A stretch of 64,000 nucleotides of DNA. Source: Halogranum gelatinilyticum. Its GTDB lineage: Archaea; Halobacteriota; Halobacteria; Halobacteriales; Haloferacaceae. Of the stretch, positions 1 through 8,220 are shown piece after piece. The stretch is from the NCBI RefSeq assembly GCF_900103715.1, contig NZ_FNHL01000001.1:849295-913294 (forward strand), read 5' to 3'. Position numbers and translations under genes: made by a program. The notes beneath the pieces were generated by a model that worked only from the letters and a program-made list of their open reading frames with translations, did not search any database and was not told where the DNA came from. Positions within the stretch are counted from its first letter, which is position 1, and every line of letters starts with the position of its first letter.

Positions 1-1
1 G

Positions 2-334
2 ACGTTCCCCGGCGGCACCATCACCGGCGCGCCCAAACCCCGGACGATGGAGATCATCGACGAACTCGAAGCCACCCGCCGCGGCCCCTATACCGGCAGC
101 ATGGCCGTCTTCGGCTTCGACGGCCGCGCGACGCTGAACATCGTCATCCGGACGCTCGTCCGCTGGCGCGACCAGTACCATCTCCGGGTCGGCGCGGGCA
201 TCGTCCACGACTCGGACCCCGATGCGGAGTACGACGAGACGCTAGCGAAGGGCCGCGCGCTCGTCAACGCCATCGACGAGGCACTGGGCGACCGCGGCGA
301 CCTCCGCGTCGAGCACGAGGAGGCCAGCCCGTGA
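2..334 (+). CDS. pabB: Aminodeoxychorismate/anthranilate synthase component I, C-terminal end (partial)
   Basis: The gene enters from the left edge and only about 110 C-terminal codons are present. The fragment has chorismate-binding-family signatures: [13 protein letters not shown] near its start, then [11 protein letters not shown] and IRTL, and a final [11 protein letters not shown]. In this family the large subunit combines chorismate with ammonia supplied by the glutaminase subunit. The [15 protein letters not shown] version and the glutaminase partner look more like p-aminobenzoate (folate) synthesis than TrpE, but I cannot exclude TrpE from a fragment. The stop overlaps the GTG start of the next gene (GTGA), so the two subunits are translationally coupled. 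Confidence 0.85.
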   Translation, partial: TFPGGTITGAPKPRTMEIIDELEATRRGPYTGSMAVFGFDGRATLNIVIRTLVRWRDQYHLRVGAGIVHDSDPDAEYDETLAKGRALVNAIDEALGDRGDLRVEHEEASP

Positions 335-909
335 TTCTCGTCGTCGACAACTACGACTCCTTCGCCTACAACCTCGTGCAGTACGTCGGCGAGGTGGCCG
401 ACGAGGTGGTCGTCCGCCGAAACGACGCCATCACCGTCGACGCTATTCGACAGTTGGACCCCGACGGCATCGTCGTCTCGCCCGGCCCCGGCACCCCCGA
501 GGACGCGGGCGTCTCGATGGCCGTCTTCGCCGAGTTGGACTATCCGACGCTCGGCGTCTGTCTCGGCCACCAGGCACTGTGTGCGGCACTCGGCGCGCCC
601 GTCGGCCACGCGCCCGAGGTCGTCCACGGCAAGCCCTCGACCGTCGTCCACGACGGTCAGGGCCTCTTCGCGGGGCTTCCCGAGCGGTTCGAGGTCGGCC
701 GCTACCACTCGCTGGCGGTCGAACGGGAGGACCTCCCCGACGAGCTGGTGGAGACGGCTTGGACCGACGACGACCGCCGGGTCGTGATGGGCGTCCGCCA
801 CCGCCACAAACCCCACGTCGGCGTCCAGTTCCACCCCGAGAGCATCCTCACGGACGCCGGAAAGCGGATGGTCCGGAACTTCGTCGACGGACTCGCGGTG
901 TCGCCGTAG
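331..909 (+). CDS. pabA: Glutamine amidotransferase subunit of aminodeoxychorismate/anthranilate synthase
   Basis: This 192-residue class I glutaminase releases ammonia from glutamine for the synthase encoded just upstream. The N-terminal [11 protein letters not shown], the oxyanion-strand [11 protein letters not shown] (about 50-60), the nucleophile elbow GVCLGHQ with Cys77, and the His168/Glu170 pair in VQFHPES complete the Cys-His-Glu triad. Length is normal for TrpG/PabA. The start is GTG inside the stop of the preceding gene. Assignment to PabA rather than TrpG rests on the partner fragment and is an inference. No pabC-like lyase follows in this window. Confidence 0.88.
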   Translation: MILVVDNYDSFAYNLVQYVGEVADEVVVRRNDAITVDAIRQLDPDGIVVSPGPGTPEDAGVSMAVFAELDYPTLGVCLGHQALCAALGAPVGHAPEVVHGKPSTVVHDGQGLFAGLPERFEVGRYHSLAVEREDLPDELVETAWTDDDRRVVMGVRHRHKPHVGVQFHPESILTDAGKRMVRNFVDGLAVSP

Positions 910-1088
910 TCGGCACCGACGCTCCCCACACGAACCCTTTTGACGGATGACGGAGCCAGCCCGGTCCATGCACTGACCATCGCCACGGGGCTGTCCGCGA
1001 CTGTGCGACACGCCGCCCCGTGCGTCGACACGCCGTCGCCTGTTTGCTCTCCGAAGGTTCATGCAGCCGTAGCTGGTACTCTGTCTGA

Positions 1089-2363
1089 ATGCGGCTGGAC
1101 GACTACATCGAGATGGAGGTCGACGAGGCGGCGAACCGCCGCAAGATGGTCGAGGAGAAATCCTACACCATCCTCGACGAGCTGGAAGCCTTCGAGGGAC
1201 GCTTCGACGACGCCGTCCAGGGCGACACCGTCGTCGGCAGCGTCTCGCCCGCCATCTTCGTCGGCCGCGCCAACTATCCGAACGTGTCGACGGGTATCCT
1301 CTCGCCCGTCGGCCACGAGGACGACGCCGCCCGCTTCGAGACGAGTGCCGCGTGGTACGACGAGGGCGTCAGCATCGACGACGTCTTCCAGCGACGGACG
1401 AGCCTCCTCAACTCCAACCGGTCGGCCAGCGTCGAGGTCGGCCGCGACGCGAACGTCCACGACGCGTGGGACGGCTTCGTCGGCACCCAACGGGAGGTCG
1501 CCATCGCCGACCGGCCGGTGAGCGTCGAGATCGGTCTGGACAGCCGCCCGGACCTCGACTTCGACGTCTCGGCACAGGACGTCGCGACCCCGACCGGTCC
1601 CCGAGCGCGCGCCCGGTCGGCCGACCTCGGCGAGAACCCTCACGTTCCTGTGGCTGTGAAGAAGACGCTCGAAGACGACGACTGGCAAGCTCAGGGGGCG
1701 ATGAACTATCTCTACCGCCGCGGCTTCGACGTCTACGACATCAACACCATCCTCTCCGCTGGCGCGCTCGGTCAGGGCGAGAACCGGCGGCTTGTCCCGA
1801 CCCGGTGGTCCATCACCGCCGTCGACGACACCGTCGGCCAGTTCGTCCGCGGGACCATCCGCGACGCGCCGAGCGTCGACACCGTGCAGGTCTGGCGCAA
1901 CGAGTATCTCGGCAACGCCTTCTGGGTGATTCTCGCGCCCGGAACGTGGGAGTTCGAGCTGGTCGAGATGAAGGCACCCGGCAGTATCTGGAACCCGGAT
2001 GGCGAGAAGCTGTGGCTGTCGAGCGACCGCGAGGGCTTCGAGGGGCGGACGAGCTACGTCGACGAGACGGCCGGGGCGTACTACGCGGCCCGGCTGGCCG
2101 CGCTCGAACATCTCTCGGACGTCGGTCGGCAGGCGAAGGTGCTCGTCCTCCGACACGTCTCCGACGCCTACTGGGGACCGGTCGGCGTCTGGCAAGTGCG
2201 AGAAGCGATCCGCCACGCATTCGAGGGAGAACACGGCGAAGCCGAGACGTTCGCGGACGCCGTCCGCGAGGTCGCGACACATCTGCCCGTGTCGGTGGGG
2301 GACCTGCGCCGGAAGTCCGCGATGGTCTCGGGGCTTCAGGCGAACCTCACGGACTTTCTCTGA
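1089..2363 (+). CDS. nreA: NreA-family DNA repair protein with C-terminal PCNA-binding motif
   Basis: This 424-residue protein has the features of the archaeal Nre family: N-terminal RLDDYIEMEVDEAANRR, SPAIFVGRANYPNVS and SPVGHEDDA segments, RRTSLLNSNR, and a conserved C-terminal half. The last residues are GLQANLTDFL, a PIP-box-like motif (Q417, L420, F423, L424) of the type that binds the sliding clamp PCNA. Nre proteins in Haloferax have been linked to resistance to DNA-damaging agents. The start is fixed by an in-frame TGA directly before the ATG, so no N-terminal zinc-finger extension of the kind seen in some homologues is encoded. Biochemical activity is unknown. Confidence 0.85.
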   Translation: MRLDDYIEMEVDEAANRRKMVEEKSYTILDELEAFEGRFDDAVQGDTVVGSVSPAIFVGRANYPNVSTGILSPVGHEDDAARFETSAAWYDEGVSIDDVFQRRTSLLNSNRSASVEVGRDANVHDAWDGFVGTQREVAIADRPVSVEIGLDSRPDLDFDVSAQDVATPTGPRARARSADLGENPHVPVAVKKTLEDDDWQAQGAMNYLYRRGFDVYDINTILSAGALGQGENRRLVPTRWSITAVDDTVGQFVRGTIRDAPSVDTVQVWRNEYLGNAFWVILAPGTWEFELVEMKAPGSIWNPDGEKLWLSSDREGFEGRTSYVDETAGAYYAARLAALEHLSDVGRQAKVLVLRHVSDAYWGPVGVWQVREAIRHAFEGEHGEAETFADAVREVATHLPVSVGDLRRKSAMVSGLQANLTDFL

Positions 2364-2397
2364 CCGCACAAAACTGGTGGATGTTGTCTGCGGGTAG

Positions 2398-2850
2398 CTA
2401 CTCGGCCGCGTCCAGGTTCGAGATTGCCTTGTCGACGAGCTTCCCTGTCTCGGCGATGATGTCTGCCATCTCGTCGTTGTCGGGCGCGAGCCCGACGAGT
2501 CGGCCGACACGCATGATGCTCACGTGGTAGACCGTCTGGACGCCCGGCTCCTCCTCCCAGACGACGACGTTGCAGGGGAACAGCGCGCCCATCTTCCCGT
2601 CCGAGGCGGTGAGAGCCTTGTCGGCCATGTTCGGGTTACACGCGCCGAGGACGTAGTAGGGGTCGCGGTCGGCGTCGACCTTCTCGTTGAGCATCTCCGA
2701 GGGGGAGAACTCCGTGGCGACGCCGAAGCCAGCATCGGTGAACGCCGTCCGGACGTGTTCGATGGCTCCCTCGTGTTCCATGTGCAGTGTTGCACGCTCT
2801 TCACCGATATCGCCGCTCTCCAGTGCCGTCGGGTCGATGGGTAGTGCCAT
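2398..2850 (-). CDS. DUF302 family protein
   Basis: A 150-residue soluble protein matching the DUF302 pattern: an N-terminal region with AIEHVRTAFTDAGFGVATEF, then YYVLGACNPNMADKAL, then LFPCNVVVWEE and a helical C-terminus. DUF302 proteins are small alpha/beta proteins of unknown role found across prokaryotes. The two central cysteines (in GACNP and FPCNV) are typical of the family. The gene is convergent with nreA (34 bp between stops) and stands alone. No function can be assigned. Confidence 0.85.
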   Translation of the reverse strand: MALPIDPTALESGDIGEERATLHMEHEGAIEHVRTAFTDAGFGVATEFSPSEMLNEKVDADRDPYYVLGACNPNMADKALTASDGKMGALFPCNVVVWEEEPGVQTVYHVSIMRVGRLVGLAPDNDEMADIIAETGKLVDKAISNLDAAE

Positions 2851-2952
2851 AACTATCCGTTAGGTGGACGGACACAAAAGGGTCCGGTAGTGTGCGCTCT
2901 CCGAACAACAGCACTTGTCGTCCGCAGCCGGGAGCTTCAGCCAGCGCGTGTT

Positions 2953-2997
2953 CGGTCTGGTCGGTCTGGTCGGTCTACTCGGTCTACTCGGTCTGGA
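2953..2997. repeat. Five tandem 9-bp units spanning a stop codon
   Basis: Five consecutive 9-bp units run CGGTCTGGT, CGGTCTGGT, CGGTCTACT, CGGTCTACT, CGGTCTGGA. The array covers the last codons, the stop and the immediate downstream region of the small acidic gene on the minus strand. The unit length is a multiple of three, so gain or loss of units keeps the frame and changes the C-terminal residues. Confidence 0.9.
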
Positions 2998-3268
2998 CCG
3001 GACCGGCACCGACGACGTCGTGGACGGCGTCCATGAACGTCTGCCGTTTGTCGAAGTAGGTCACGTCGATCTCGGCGAGGATGTCGGCGAGCGTCTGCGG
3101 GCCGTCCGGGGTGCGGACGACGGCGTCGCCTTCCTTGCGCTCGATGAGGCTCTTCTCCTGGGGCCAGGTGAGTCGGGAGGCGACCTGTGCCAGCGGCGCG
3201 CCCTCGACAGTCTCTCCAGCACCGAGTTCGACGGCCGGCGCGTCGTCTTCCGTGTCCTCGTCAGCCAT
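2984..3268 (-). CDS. Small acidic haloarchaeal protein (DUF5789-like)
   Basis: A 94-residue acidic protein with a compact core: LTWPQEKSLIERKEGD, VRTPDGPQTLADIL and FDKRQTFMDAVHDVVGAG. I recognise this as the haloarchaea-restricted DUF5789 type, function unknown. The ATG at 3268 is preferred over an upstream in-frame codon because conservation begins near the acidic MADEDTEDD stretch. The stop codon lies inside a 9-bp tandem repeat (see repeat at 2953-2997), so a second in-frame stop follows two codons later. Confidence 0.75.
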   Translation of the reverse strand: MADEDTEDDAPAVELGAGETVEGAPLAQVASRLTWPQEKSLIERKEGDAVVRTPDGPQTLADILAEIDVTYFDKRQTFMDAVHDVVGAGPVQTE

Positions 3269-3404
3269 ACCCGGCGGTTTGCGAGCACCGACATTAATGG
3301 CTTCGGACCGTCGGTGCGGTCCGACACCGACGCTCACGTCGCTCCGAGCGTGTCATGCACTTGTCTGACGCACTGTTTTGTGTAGTGGTTACATACTCGT
3401 GCGC

Positions 3405-4346
3405 ATGACCAGTCTCTCCGAGGCCTACGACACTGCGGCGGGGCAGAATCCCGGCCGCCTCTACCTCGGCGTGACGCTGTTTCTCGTCGGTGCCCTCTTC
3501 GTCATCGCGGGAATCGTCGTCACGACGACGAACGTGCTCCAGCCATCCCTCAACGTCGCCGAGGTGCGGCTCTACGGCGGTGTCCTCGCCGGCGTCGGCG
3601 TTCCCGCCGTTTTCCTCGGCGTCTTCACCGTCCTCCCGTCGGGACGGCAGACCCGTGCGGCCGCCGTCATCGGCGCGAGTATCTCGTTGCTCGGCGTCGC
3701 ACTGTTCTGGCACGCGTATCCGTGTCAGTGGATCGGCGCGAACTGTGGGCAGGACCTGACGAACCTCACGCTGCCCACGGTCGGCGTCTACTTCCTCGGC
3801 ACCATCACCACGTTCTGGTGTCTGTTCGTGGGTGCAGCGAACTTCAAGACCCGCAACGACCCCGGTGGCACGGTCAAGATGGAAGTCACTCGCCAGGGTG
3901 AGACGAAGGTCATCGAAGTCCCGGCGGCACAGGCCAAGTCCTTCGGCGGTGTCGGTCTCTTCGGCAACGAGCCGGATGGCGAAGTCGAGACGCAGACGGC
4001 GGGGTCGAACAAGTCGACGCAGTCGACTGGCTCGTCGTCACGGTCGTCACGGTCGTCGCGGTCGTCGTCCCCACAGCCCTCGTCACCGACGAGTGCGACC
4101 GTCAGCGACGGTGGCGCGGCCGACACCGACATCCGTTCGCCGTTGGACGAGACGGGCGACGCCGAAGTCATGACCACCGAGTCGCCGAAGCAGGCACCGA
4201 GTCGCGGCGACGCCTACTGCGGGAGCTGCGCACACTTCCAGTACGTCCGCGGCGACAGTGGGATGGTCCCGTACTGCGGCTACCACGAGGAGGTCATGGA
4301 CGACATGGCCGCCTGCCAGGAGTGGACCGGGCGGAACCAGCAGTAG
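3405..4346 (+). CDS. Haloarchaeal membrane protein with Ser-rich linker and C-terminal Cys cluster
   Basis: This 313-residue protein starts with a short cytoplasmic segment, then four predicted membrane spans (roughly residues 25-45, 55-80, 83-105 and 125-145). A region containing KMEVTRQGETKVIEVP follows, then a Ser/Arg-rich low-complexity linker (about 200-235) and a C-terminal cysteine/histidine module (YCGSCAHFQYV and YCGYHEE). That tail resembles a small zinc or metal site. The protein is haloarchaea-specific as far as I recognise (DUF7139-like) and its function is unknown. The ATG at 3405 gives the shortest N-terminus before the conserved region. It is convergent with the Mut7-C gene. 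Confidence 0.8.
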   Translation: MTSLSEAYDTAAGQNPGRLYLGVTLFLVGALFVIAGIVVTTTNVLQPSLNVAEVRLYGGVLAGVGVPAVFLGVFTVLPSGRQTRAAAVIGASISLLGVALFWHAYPCQWIGANCGQDLTNLTLPTVGVYFLGTITTFWCLFVGAANFKTRNDPGGTVKMEVTRQGETKVIEVPAAQAKSFGGVGLFGNEPDGEVETQTAGSNKSTQSTGSSSRSSRSSRSSSPQPSSPTSATVSDGGAADTDIRSPLDETGDAEVMTTESPKQAPSRGDAYCGSCAHFQYVRGDSGMVPYCGYHEEVMDDMAACQEWTGRNQQ

Positions 4347-4387
4347 CTCGCCGTACTCACCAACGAGAGACATAGAGCGTCCCAACG

Positions 4388-4867
4388 CTACAGGTTTTCC
4401 AGTCGTTCTCTGACGTCGTCCCAGTGGCTTCCCTTCCAGAAGAACTGCCCACAGTCGCGACACTGCCAGACGAGACCGTCGTCGGGTGCGTACTCCGGCC
4501 GAGGTTCGCCGTCGTCGACGGCCTCGACCGGGCCGTTACACCGCCCGCAGTACGCCGGTTCGTCGTCGAGTTCGAGGACGAACCCCACCGCCCGAAGCTC
4601 GCGGAGCTGGTCTGTCACCTCGCGCTCGGTGAGGAGGAGCGAGTCGCTCGCACGCGACGCCAGCTGTCGGTCACGGGTGAGGAGTAGCCGCCCCTCGTCC
4701 GCGACGACGTCGAGCACCCGCTCGTCGGCTTCGGCGTCGCGGTCCAGAGCGTAGGCCGCGTCGTAGCCACACATCCGCAGGTAGGTCGCGAGTTTGCCGA
4801 GCATGACATCGAGGAGGAGCCGCGGGCGGCCGTCGGCGTCGACGGGACGCTCGCCCGGCTCGCGCAT
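4388..4867 (-). CDS. Mut7-C family (PIN-like) putative RNase with zinc ribbon
   Basis: A 159-residue protein of the Mut7-C type. The N-terminal part (LLLDVMLGKLATYLRMCGYD, then LLLTRDRQLA) is the PIN-like nuclease core with acidic residues. The C-terminal part carries a four-cysteine zinc ribbon, CGRCN and CRDCG, followed by FFWKGSHWDD. Family members are predicted RNases. The ATG overlaps the PolX stop by one base (TGATG), so it is the third gene of the DUF5788-PolX-Mut7-C operon, and coupling suggests a role in nucleic-acid metabolism. Substrate is unknown. Confidence 0.87.
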   Translation of the reverse strand: MREPGERPVDADGRPRLLLDVMLGKLATYLRMCGYDAAYALDRDAEADERVLDVVADEGRLLLTRDRQLASRASDSLLLTEREVTDQLRELRAVGFVLELDDEPAYCGRCNGPVEAVDDGEPRPEYAPDDGLVWQCRDCGQFFWKGSHWDDVRERLENL

Positions 4868-6612
4868 CAGTGCAGGAACTCCCGCAGGCCGTCGACGTCG
4901 CGGGTGTTCAGCACGTCGGCCGCCTCGGCCCAGCCGCGACGGGCGGTGTGAACGCCGTAGCGCGTGAAGTCGAGCGTCTCGGGTCGGTGGGCGTCGGTGT
5001 TGACCGCGATAGTCGCCCCCGCTTCGACCGCGGCGCGGACGCCAGCGTCGTTGAGGTCGAGTCGGTGGGGGTTGGCGTTGACCTCCAACGCCGTCCCGTG
5101 CTCGACGGCCGCCTCGGCGACGCGCTCGTAATCCAGTTCGAGACCCGGACGGCTGTTGATGAGCCGCCCCGTCGGATGGCCGATGATGTCGACCGACGGA
5201 TGTTCGATGGCGCGGACGATTCGGTCGGTCGCCGTCTCGCGGTCCTGTCCGAGCGCGCTGTGGGGCGAGGCGACGACGAGGTCCAACTCGGCGAGCAGGT
5301 CGTCGGCGACGGAGACGCCGCCCTCGTCGTCGATGTTTGCTTCGACGCCATGTAAGACGGCGATGTCGGCGTCGGCGGCGACCTCGCTGACGGCGTCCAT
5401 CTGTTCGCGCAACGTCTCGTCGTCGAGCCCGACGCCACCGACCATCCCCGGTCCCGTCGCGTGGTCGGTGACGACGTGGTAGTCGTAGCCCCGCTCGGCC
5501 GCGCCGGCGACCATCTCCGCGATGGTGTTGTTGCCGTCGGACCAGTCGGTGTGAGTGTGGAGGTCGCCGCGGATGTCGTCGAGGGCGAGCAGGTCCGGCA
5601 GATCGCCGTCTCGGGCCGCTTCGATCTCGCCGGTATCCTCGCGGAGTTCCGGGGAGACGAGCGGCAGGTCCAACGCGGCGTACATCTCCTCCTCTGTCTT
5701 GCCGCCGACCCGCGTGCCCGCTCGCTGGTCGCTCGCGTCCTCCACGTCGGAGACGTCGAAGATACCGTACTCGTTCATCTTGAGGTCGCGGTCGATGGCG
5801 AGGTTCCGAAGGTGGACGTTGTGGTCCTTGCTCCCCGTGAAATACTGGAGCGCGGAGCCGAACTCGTCGGGGACGACGACCCGGAGGTCGACCCTGATGC
5901 CCCCGGCTCGGACGCTCGCCTTGCTCGTCCCGGCCTCGATGGTCGTGTCTGCCTCGGGCCACTCGGTGAAGGCGTCGACGACCGCTTCACCCGACTCGCT
6001 GGCGACGAGCACGTCCACGTCGCCGATGGTCTCCTTCCACCGGCGGATAGAGCCCGCGACGTCGGCGCGGTCGACGGCGTCCACGTCTCGGAGATAGTCG
6101 AGCACGCCGTCTGCCAGCGGCCGGGCGTCGCCGAGGAGTTCGCGCTCGCGGGATTGGCGGGCGAAGGGAATGTTCTCGAGGATGTTCTCCTCCGTCTTCG
6201 CACCGTAGCCCTTGATCTCCTGTATCTCGCCCGCCTCGGCGGCGGCTTCGAGTTCGTCGAGCGTCGTGATGCCCAGTGCCTCGTAGAGGTCGCCGACCGT
6301 CTTCGGCCCGACGCCTTCGACGCTCGTCAACCCCGCCATGTCGACGGGGAGTTCCTCGCGGAGGTCCTCCAGTTCTCCGATCGTCCCGGTCTCGAAGTAT
6401 TCGACGACCTTGCTGGAGATGGCGTCGCCGACGCCCGAGATCTCCTCGACTTCGTCCTGTCCCTCGGCGGCCAACTGCTCGATGGGCTTCGGATACTCGC
6501 GGATGTTCTCCGCTGCACGGCGGTACGAGCGCGGTTTGTACTCGACGCGCTGGGCGTCCAGCAGGTCCGCGAACTCCTCTAAGAGAGTGGCGACCTCGTC
6601 GTTCCGGCTCAT
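4867..6612 (-). CDS. polX: Family X DNA polymerase with C-terminal PHP domain (PolX)
   Basis: A 581-residue PolX. An N-terminal helix-hairpin-helix region (residues 1-130, with EEISGVGDAIS and VEGVGPKT) precedes a nucleotidyltransferase domain with DVAGSIRRWKE, the aspartate pair in GDVDVLV and a third aspartate in RVDLRVV. A PHP domain follows with DLHTHTDWSDG, VTDHA, GVEANI and NTDAHR. This is the standard bacterial/archaeal PolX layout, a gap-filling polymerase with 3'-5' exonuclease activity in base excision repair. All visible catalytic residues are intact. Its ATG overlaps the upstream stop (ATGA) and its stop overlaps the Mut7-C start. Confidence 0.93.
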   Translation of the reverse strand: MSRNDEVATLLEEFADLLDAQRVEYKPRSYRRAAENIREYPKPIEQLAAEGQDEVEEISGVGDAISSKVVEYFETGTIGELEDLREELPVDMAGLTSVEGVGPKTVGDLYEALGITTLDELEAAAEAGEIQEIKGYGAKTEENILENIPFARQSRERELLGDARPLADGVLDYLRDVDAVDRADVAGSIRRWKETIGDVDVLVASESGEAVVDAFTEWPEADTTIEAGTSKASVRAGGIRVDLRVVVPDEFGSALQYFTGSKDHNVHLRNLAIDRDLKMNEYGIFDVSDVEDASDQRAGTRVGGKTEEEMYAALDLPLVSPELREDTGEIEAARDGDLPDLLALDDIRGDLHTHTDWSDGNNTIAEMVAGAAERGYDYHVVTDHATGPGMVGGVGLDDETLREQMDAVSEVAADADIAVLHGVEANIDDEGGVSVADDLLAELDLVVASPHSALGQDRETATDRIVRAIEHPSVDIIGHPTGRLINSRPGLELDYERVAEAAVEHGTALEVNANPHRLDLNDAGVRAAVEAGATIAVNTDAHRPETLDFTRYGVHTARRGWAEAADVLNTRDVDGLREFLH

Positions 6613-7046
6613 CGACGGATGCCCTTGTTCTTGCCGTCGCGGCCGAGTGCCTTGTTCAGGAATTTCATCCACCGCTTCTGGTCGGCCGCCTCCTGCACCT
6701 GTGCCTCCTGTTCGAGGTCGACCGGCCGGAGCTGGTCGAGCGCGTTCAACGCCCGGTCGATGCCGATGATGCTCTCGACGAGCTGCTCGCCCTCCTCGTA
6801 GCTCACCTCGTTGTCCTCAATCTTCGACAGCCGCTCGACGCGCTCGCGCCGGAGGTTCTTCTTCGCCTCGTCGACGCGCTCGCGCTCACCCGACGGGATG
6901 GTGTCGCGACGCTTGATCTCGAAGACGAACTTCTGGAGGTCGACCGGGTCGCCCTGCACCTCTATCTCGTCGGGGATGGACGCCCCGATGGTGGCTCCCT
7001 CCTTGTTCGCCCGTTCGAGGAGCTGTTTCCGCTCGAACTCTTTCAC
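6609..7046 (-). CDS. DUF5788 family protein
   Basis: A 145-residue charged, mostly helical protein beginning VKEFERKQLLERANKEGAT, with FVFEIKRRDTIP, AKKNLRRERVERL and IIGIDRALNALDQL. I recognise the haloarchaeal DUF5788 pattern, function unknown. Two GTG starts are possible, at 7070 and 7046. The inner one gives the usual family N-terminus KEFERKQLLER and is preferred. The gene is first in an operon whose next gene, polX, overlaps it by four bases, which makes a link to DNA repair plausible but unproven. Confidence 0.8.
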   Translation of the reverse strand: MKEFERKQLLERANKEGATIGASIPDEIEVQGDPVDLQKFVFEIKRRDTIPSGERERVDEAKKNLRRERVERLSKIEDNEVSYEEGEQLVESIIGIDRALNALDQLRPVDLEQEAQVQEAADQKRWMKFLNKALGRDGKNKGIRR

Positions 7047-7152
7047 GGTCGGAGTTGGGTCGGTTCGCACTTTGCTCCTTCGCCGCTAGATGGCTGGTGA
7101 GTTTTTGCGGAGGGTGATTCACCCCCTACGACTTCGGGTACTGTTCGCCTGA

Positions 7153-7410
7153 AAAGCCCTCGCGCTCTCGGGGTTCCCGCGACTGGCGAGACCACAGGTC
7201 TCGCTGCCTCCCGTTCGCTTCGCTCACGGGAGACTCGGTGCGCTCCTCGCTCGTTTCTCTCGCTCCGGTGCTTCCGTCGTCGGGGGACCACCGAGAACAC
7301 TCGCCCTTTCAGTCCGCCAGGCCCGCACAGCACAGCCCCGCACCCCGCCGACCCTTCCCCATGAGACCGCGCACGAGGCGCGGTCAGTGCCCGTTGACCG
7401 GTTAGCCGGT
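7153..7410. repeat. Structured intergenic repeat, copy A
   Basis: This occupies most of the 398-bp gap between the DUF5788 and M48 protease genes. It is related to a second copy at 13218-13408: both start AAAGCCCTCG.GCTCTCGGGG, share CTCCTCGCTCGTTT and CTCGCTCCGGTGCTTCCGTC, and continue through CCGCCAGGCCCGCAC, CATGAGACCGCGC and GTCAGTGCCCGT to CCGGT. The ends of the first part (7158-7180 and 7282-7306) are imperfect inverted repeats. Copy A contains about 60 extra bases with two further hairpins, and ends with GACCGGTTAGCCGGTC, a six-base-pair hairpin. I see no coding capacity. It could be a non-autonomous mobile remnant or a structured RNA. Confidence 0.8.
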
Positions 7411-7468
7411 CGCATCTACACGGTTAGGCGCAGAAAGCCTATAATCGAGCCGTCGCTATCGACTGGAA

Positions 7469-8176
7469 ATGCTCCTCGCGGCAGTCGAAGCCTTCCTCCG
7501 GGACTGGCCCTATCTGACGCTGCTCATCCTCCTCGGCGTCGCGGCCGTCTGCGCCGGGCCGTCGATTCTCGCGCGGACGGTGGGCGTCCGTCGACTCTCC
7601 CCGGCGGAGACCGAGACACTCGCGGGCTACGGCGTCCCCGTCGACGACATTCGCGTGCTCGGAGCCCGCGGTGCAACACCGACCGCCTTCGCCGTCGGCG
7701 TCCTCCCCGGCCACCGCCACGTCTGCGTGACCGAGCGACTCGTCGAAACGCTCACGGCCGCCGAACTCGCCGCCGTCGTCACCCACGAGCGCGGCCATCT
7801 CCGGCGATACCACGTCCTCCCGCGCATCGGTCTCCCGGTCGTCTTCGTCGTTGGCTGGGCCGCTGCCGTCAGTGCCGGGGTCGCGGGCGCGTTCCTCGGC
7901 GGTCTCGCGCTCGTCGCCCCCGTCACCCTCGCCTCGTTCGGTCTCTCGCGCTGGACCGAACACGATGCGGACGCCTACGTCGTCCGTCACGGCGGCGGGC
8001 CAGCACTCGCCGACGCGCTCGACCGACTCGTCCGCGACGGCCACCTGCACCGCGACGAAGCCGGACTTAGACGATTGCTCTCGCGCCATCCGACGCTCGC
8101 AGAGCGCGTGACCCGGTTACGTGGGACGACGCGGTCGGCACGGCCACGACGACCCCGCGAGAACTCGGGTGACTAA
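7469..8176 (+). CDS. M48 family membrane metalloprotease (HtpX-like)
   Basis: A 235-residue membrane-bound zinc protease. One N-terminal span (about 15-30) is followed by the HExxH motif HERGH at 106-110, two adjacent hydrophobic segments (about 118-155), and the third ligand region WTEHDADAY with Glu164, matching the M48 pattern. The protein is shorter than bacterial HtpX (about 290) but retains all metal-binding residues. Homologues act in membrane protein quality control, so that role is an inference here. It is transcribed alone, after the copy A repeat and convergent with egsA. Confidence 0.88.
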   Translation: MLLAAVEAFLRDWPYLTLLILLGVAAVCAGPSILARTVGVRRLSPAETETLAGYGVPVDDIRVLGARGATPTAFAVGVLPGHRHVCVTERLVETLTAAELAAVVTHERGHLRRYHVLPRIGLPVVFVVGWAAAVSAGVAGAFLGGLALVAPVTLASFGLSRWTEHDADAYVVRHGGGPALADALDRLVRDGHLHRDEAGLRRLLSRHPTLAERVTRLRGTTRSARPRRPRENSGD

Positions 8177-8220
8177 GCGACGTAGATGGTAACTGCGAGA
8201 AGAAACTCCGTCGCTGCCGT

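Noticed and set aside
88-1062. Long minus-strand open frame over pabA and its upstream region
   Set aside because: It is antisense to two well-supported overlapping genes and has no motif. The plus-strand genes have complete catalytic residues.
4867-5962. Upstream extension of the Mut7-C reading frame through the PolX gene
   Set aside because: The upstream residues are Arg/Gly/Pro-rich antisense-type translation, and the Mut7-C conserved region starts at the ATG overlapping the PolX stop.
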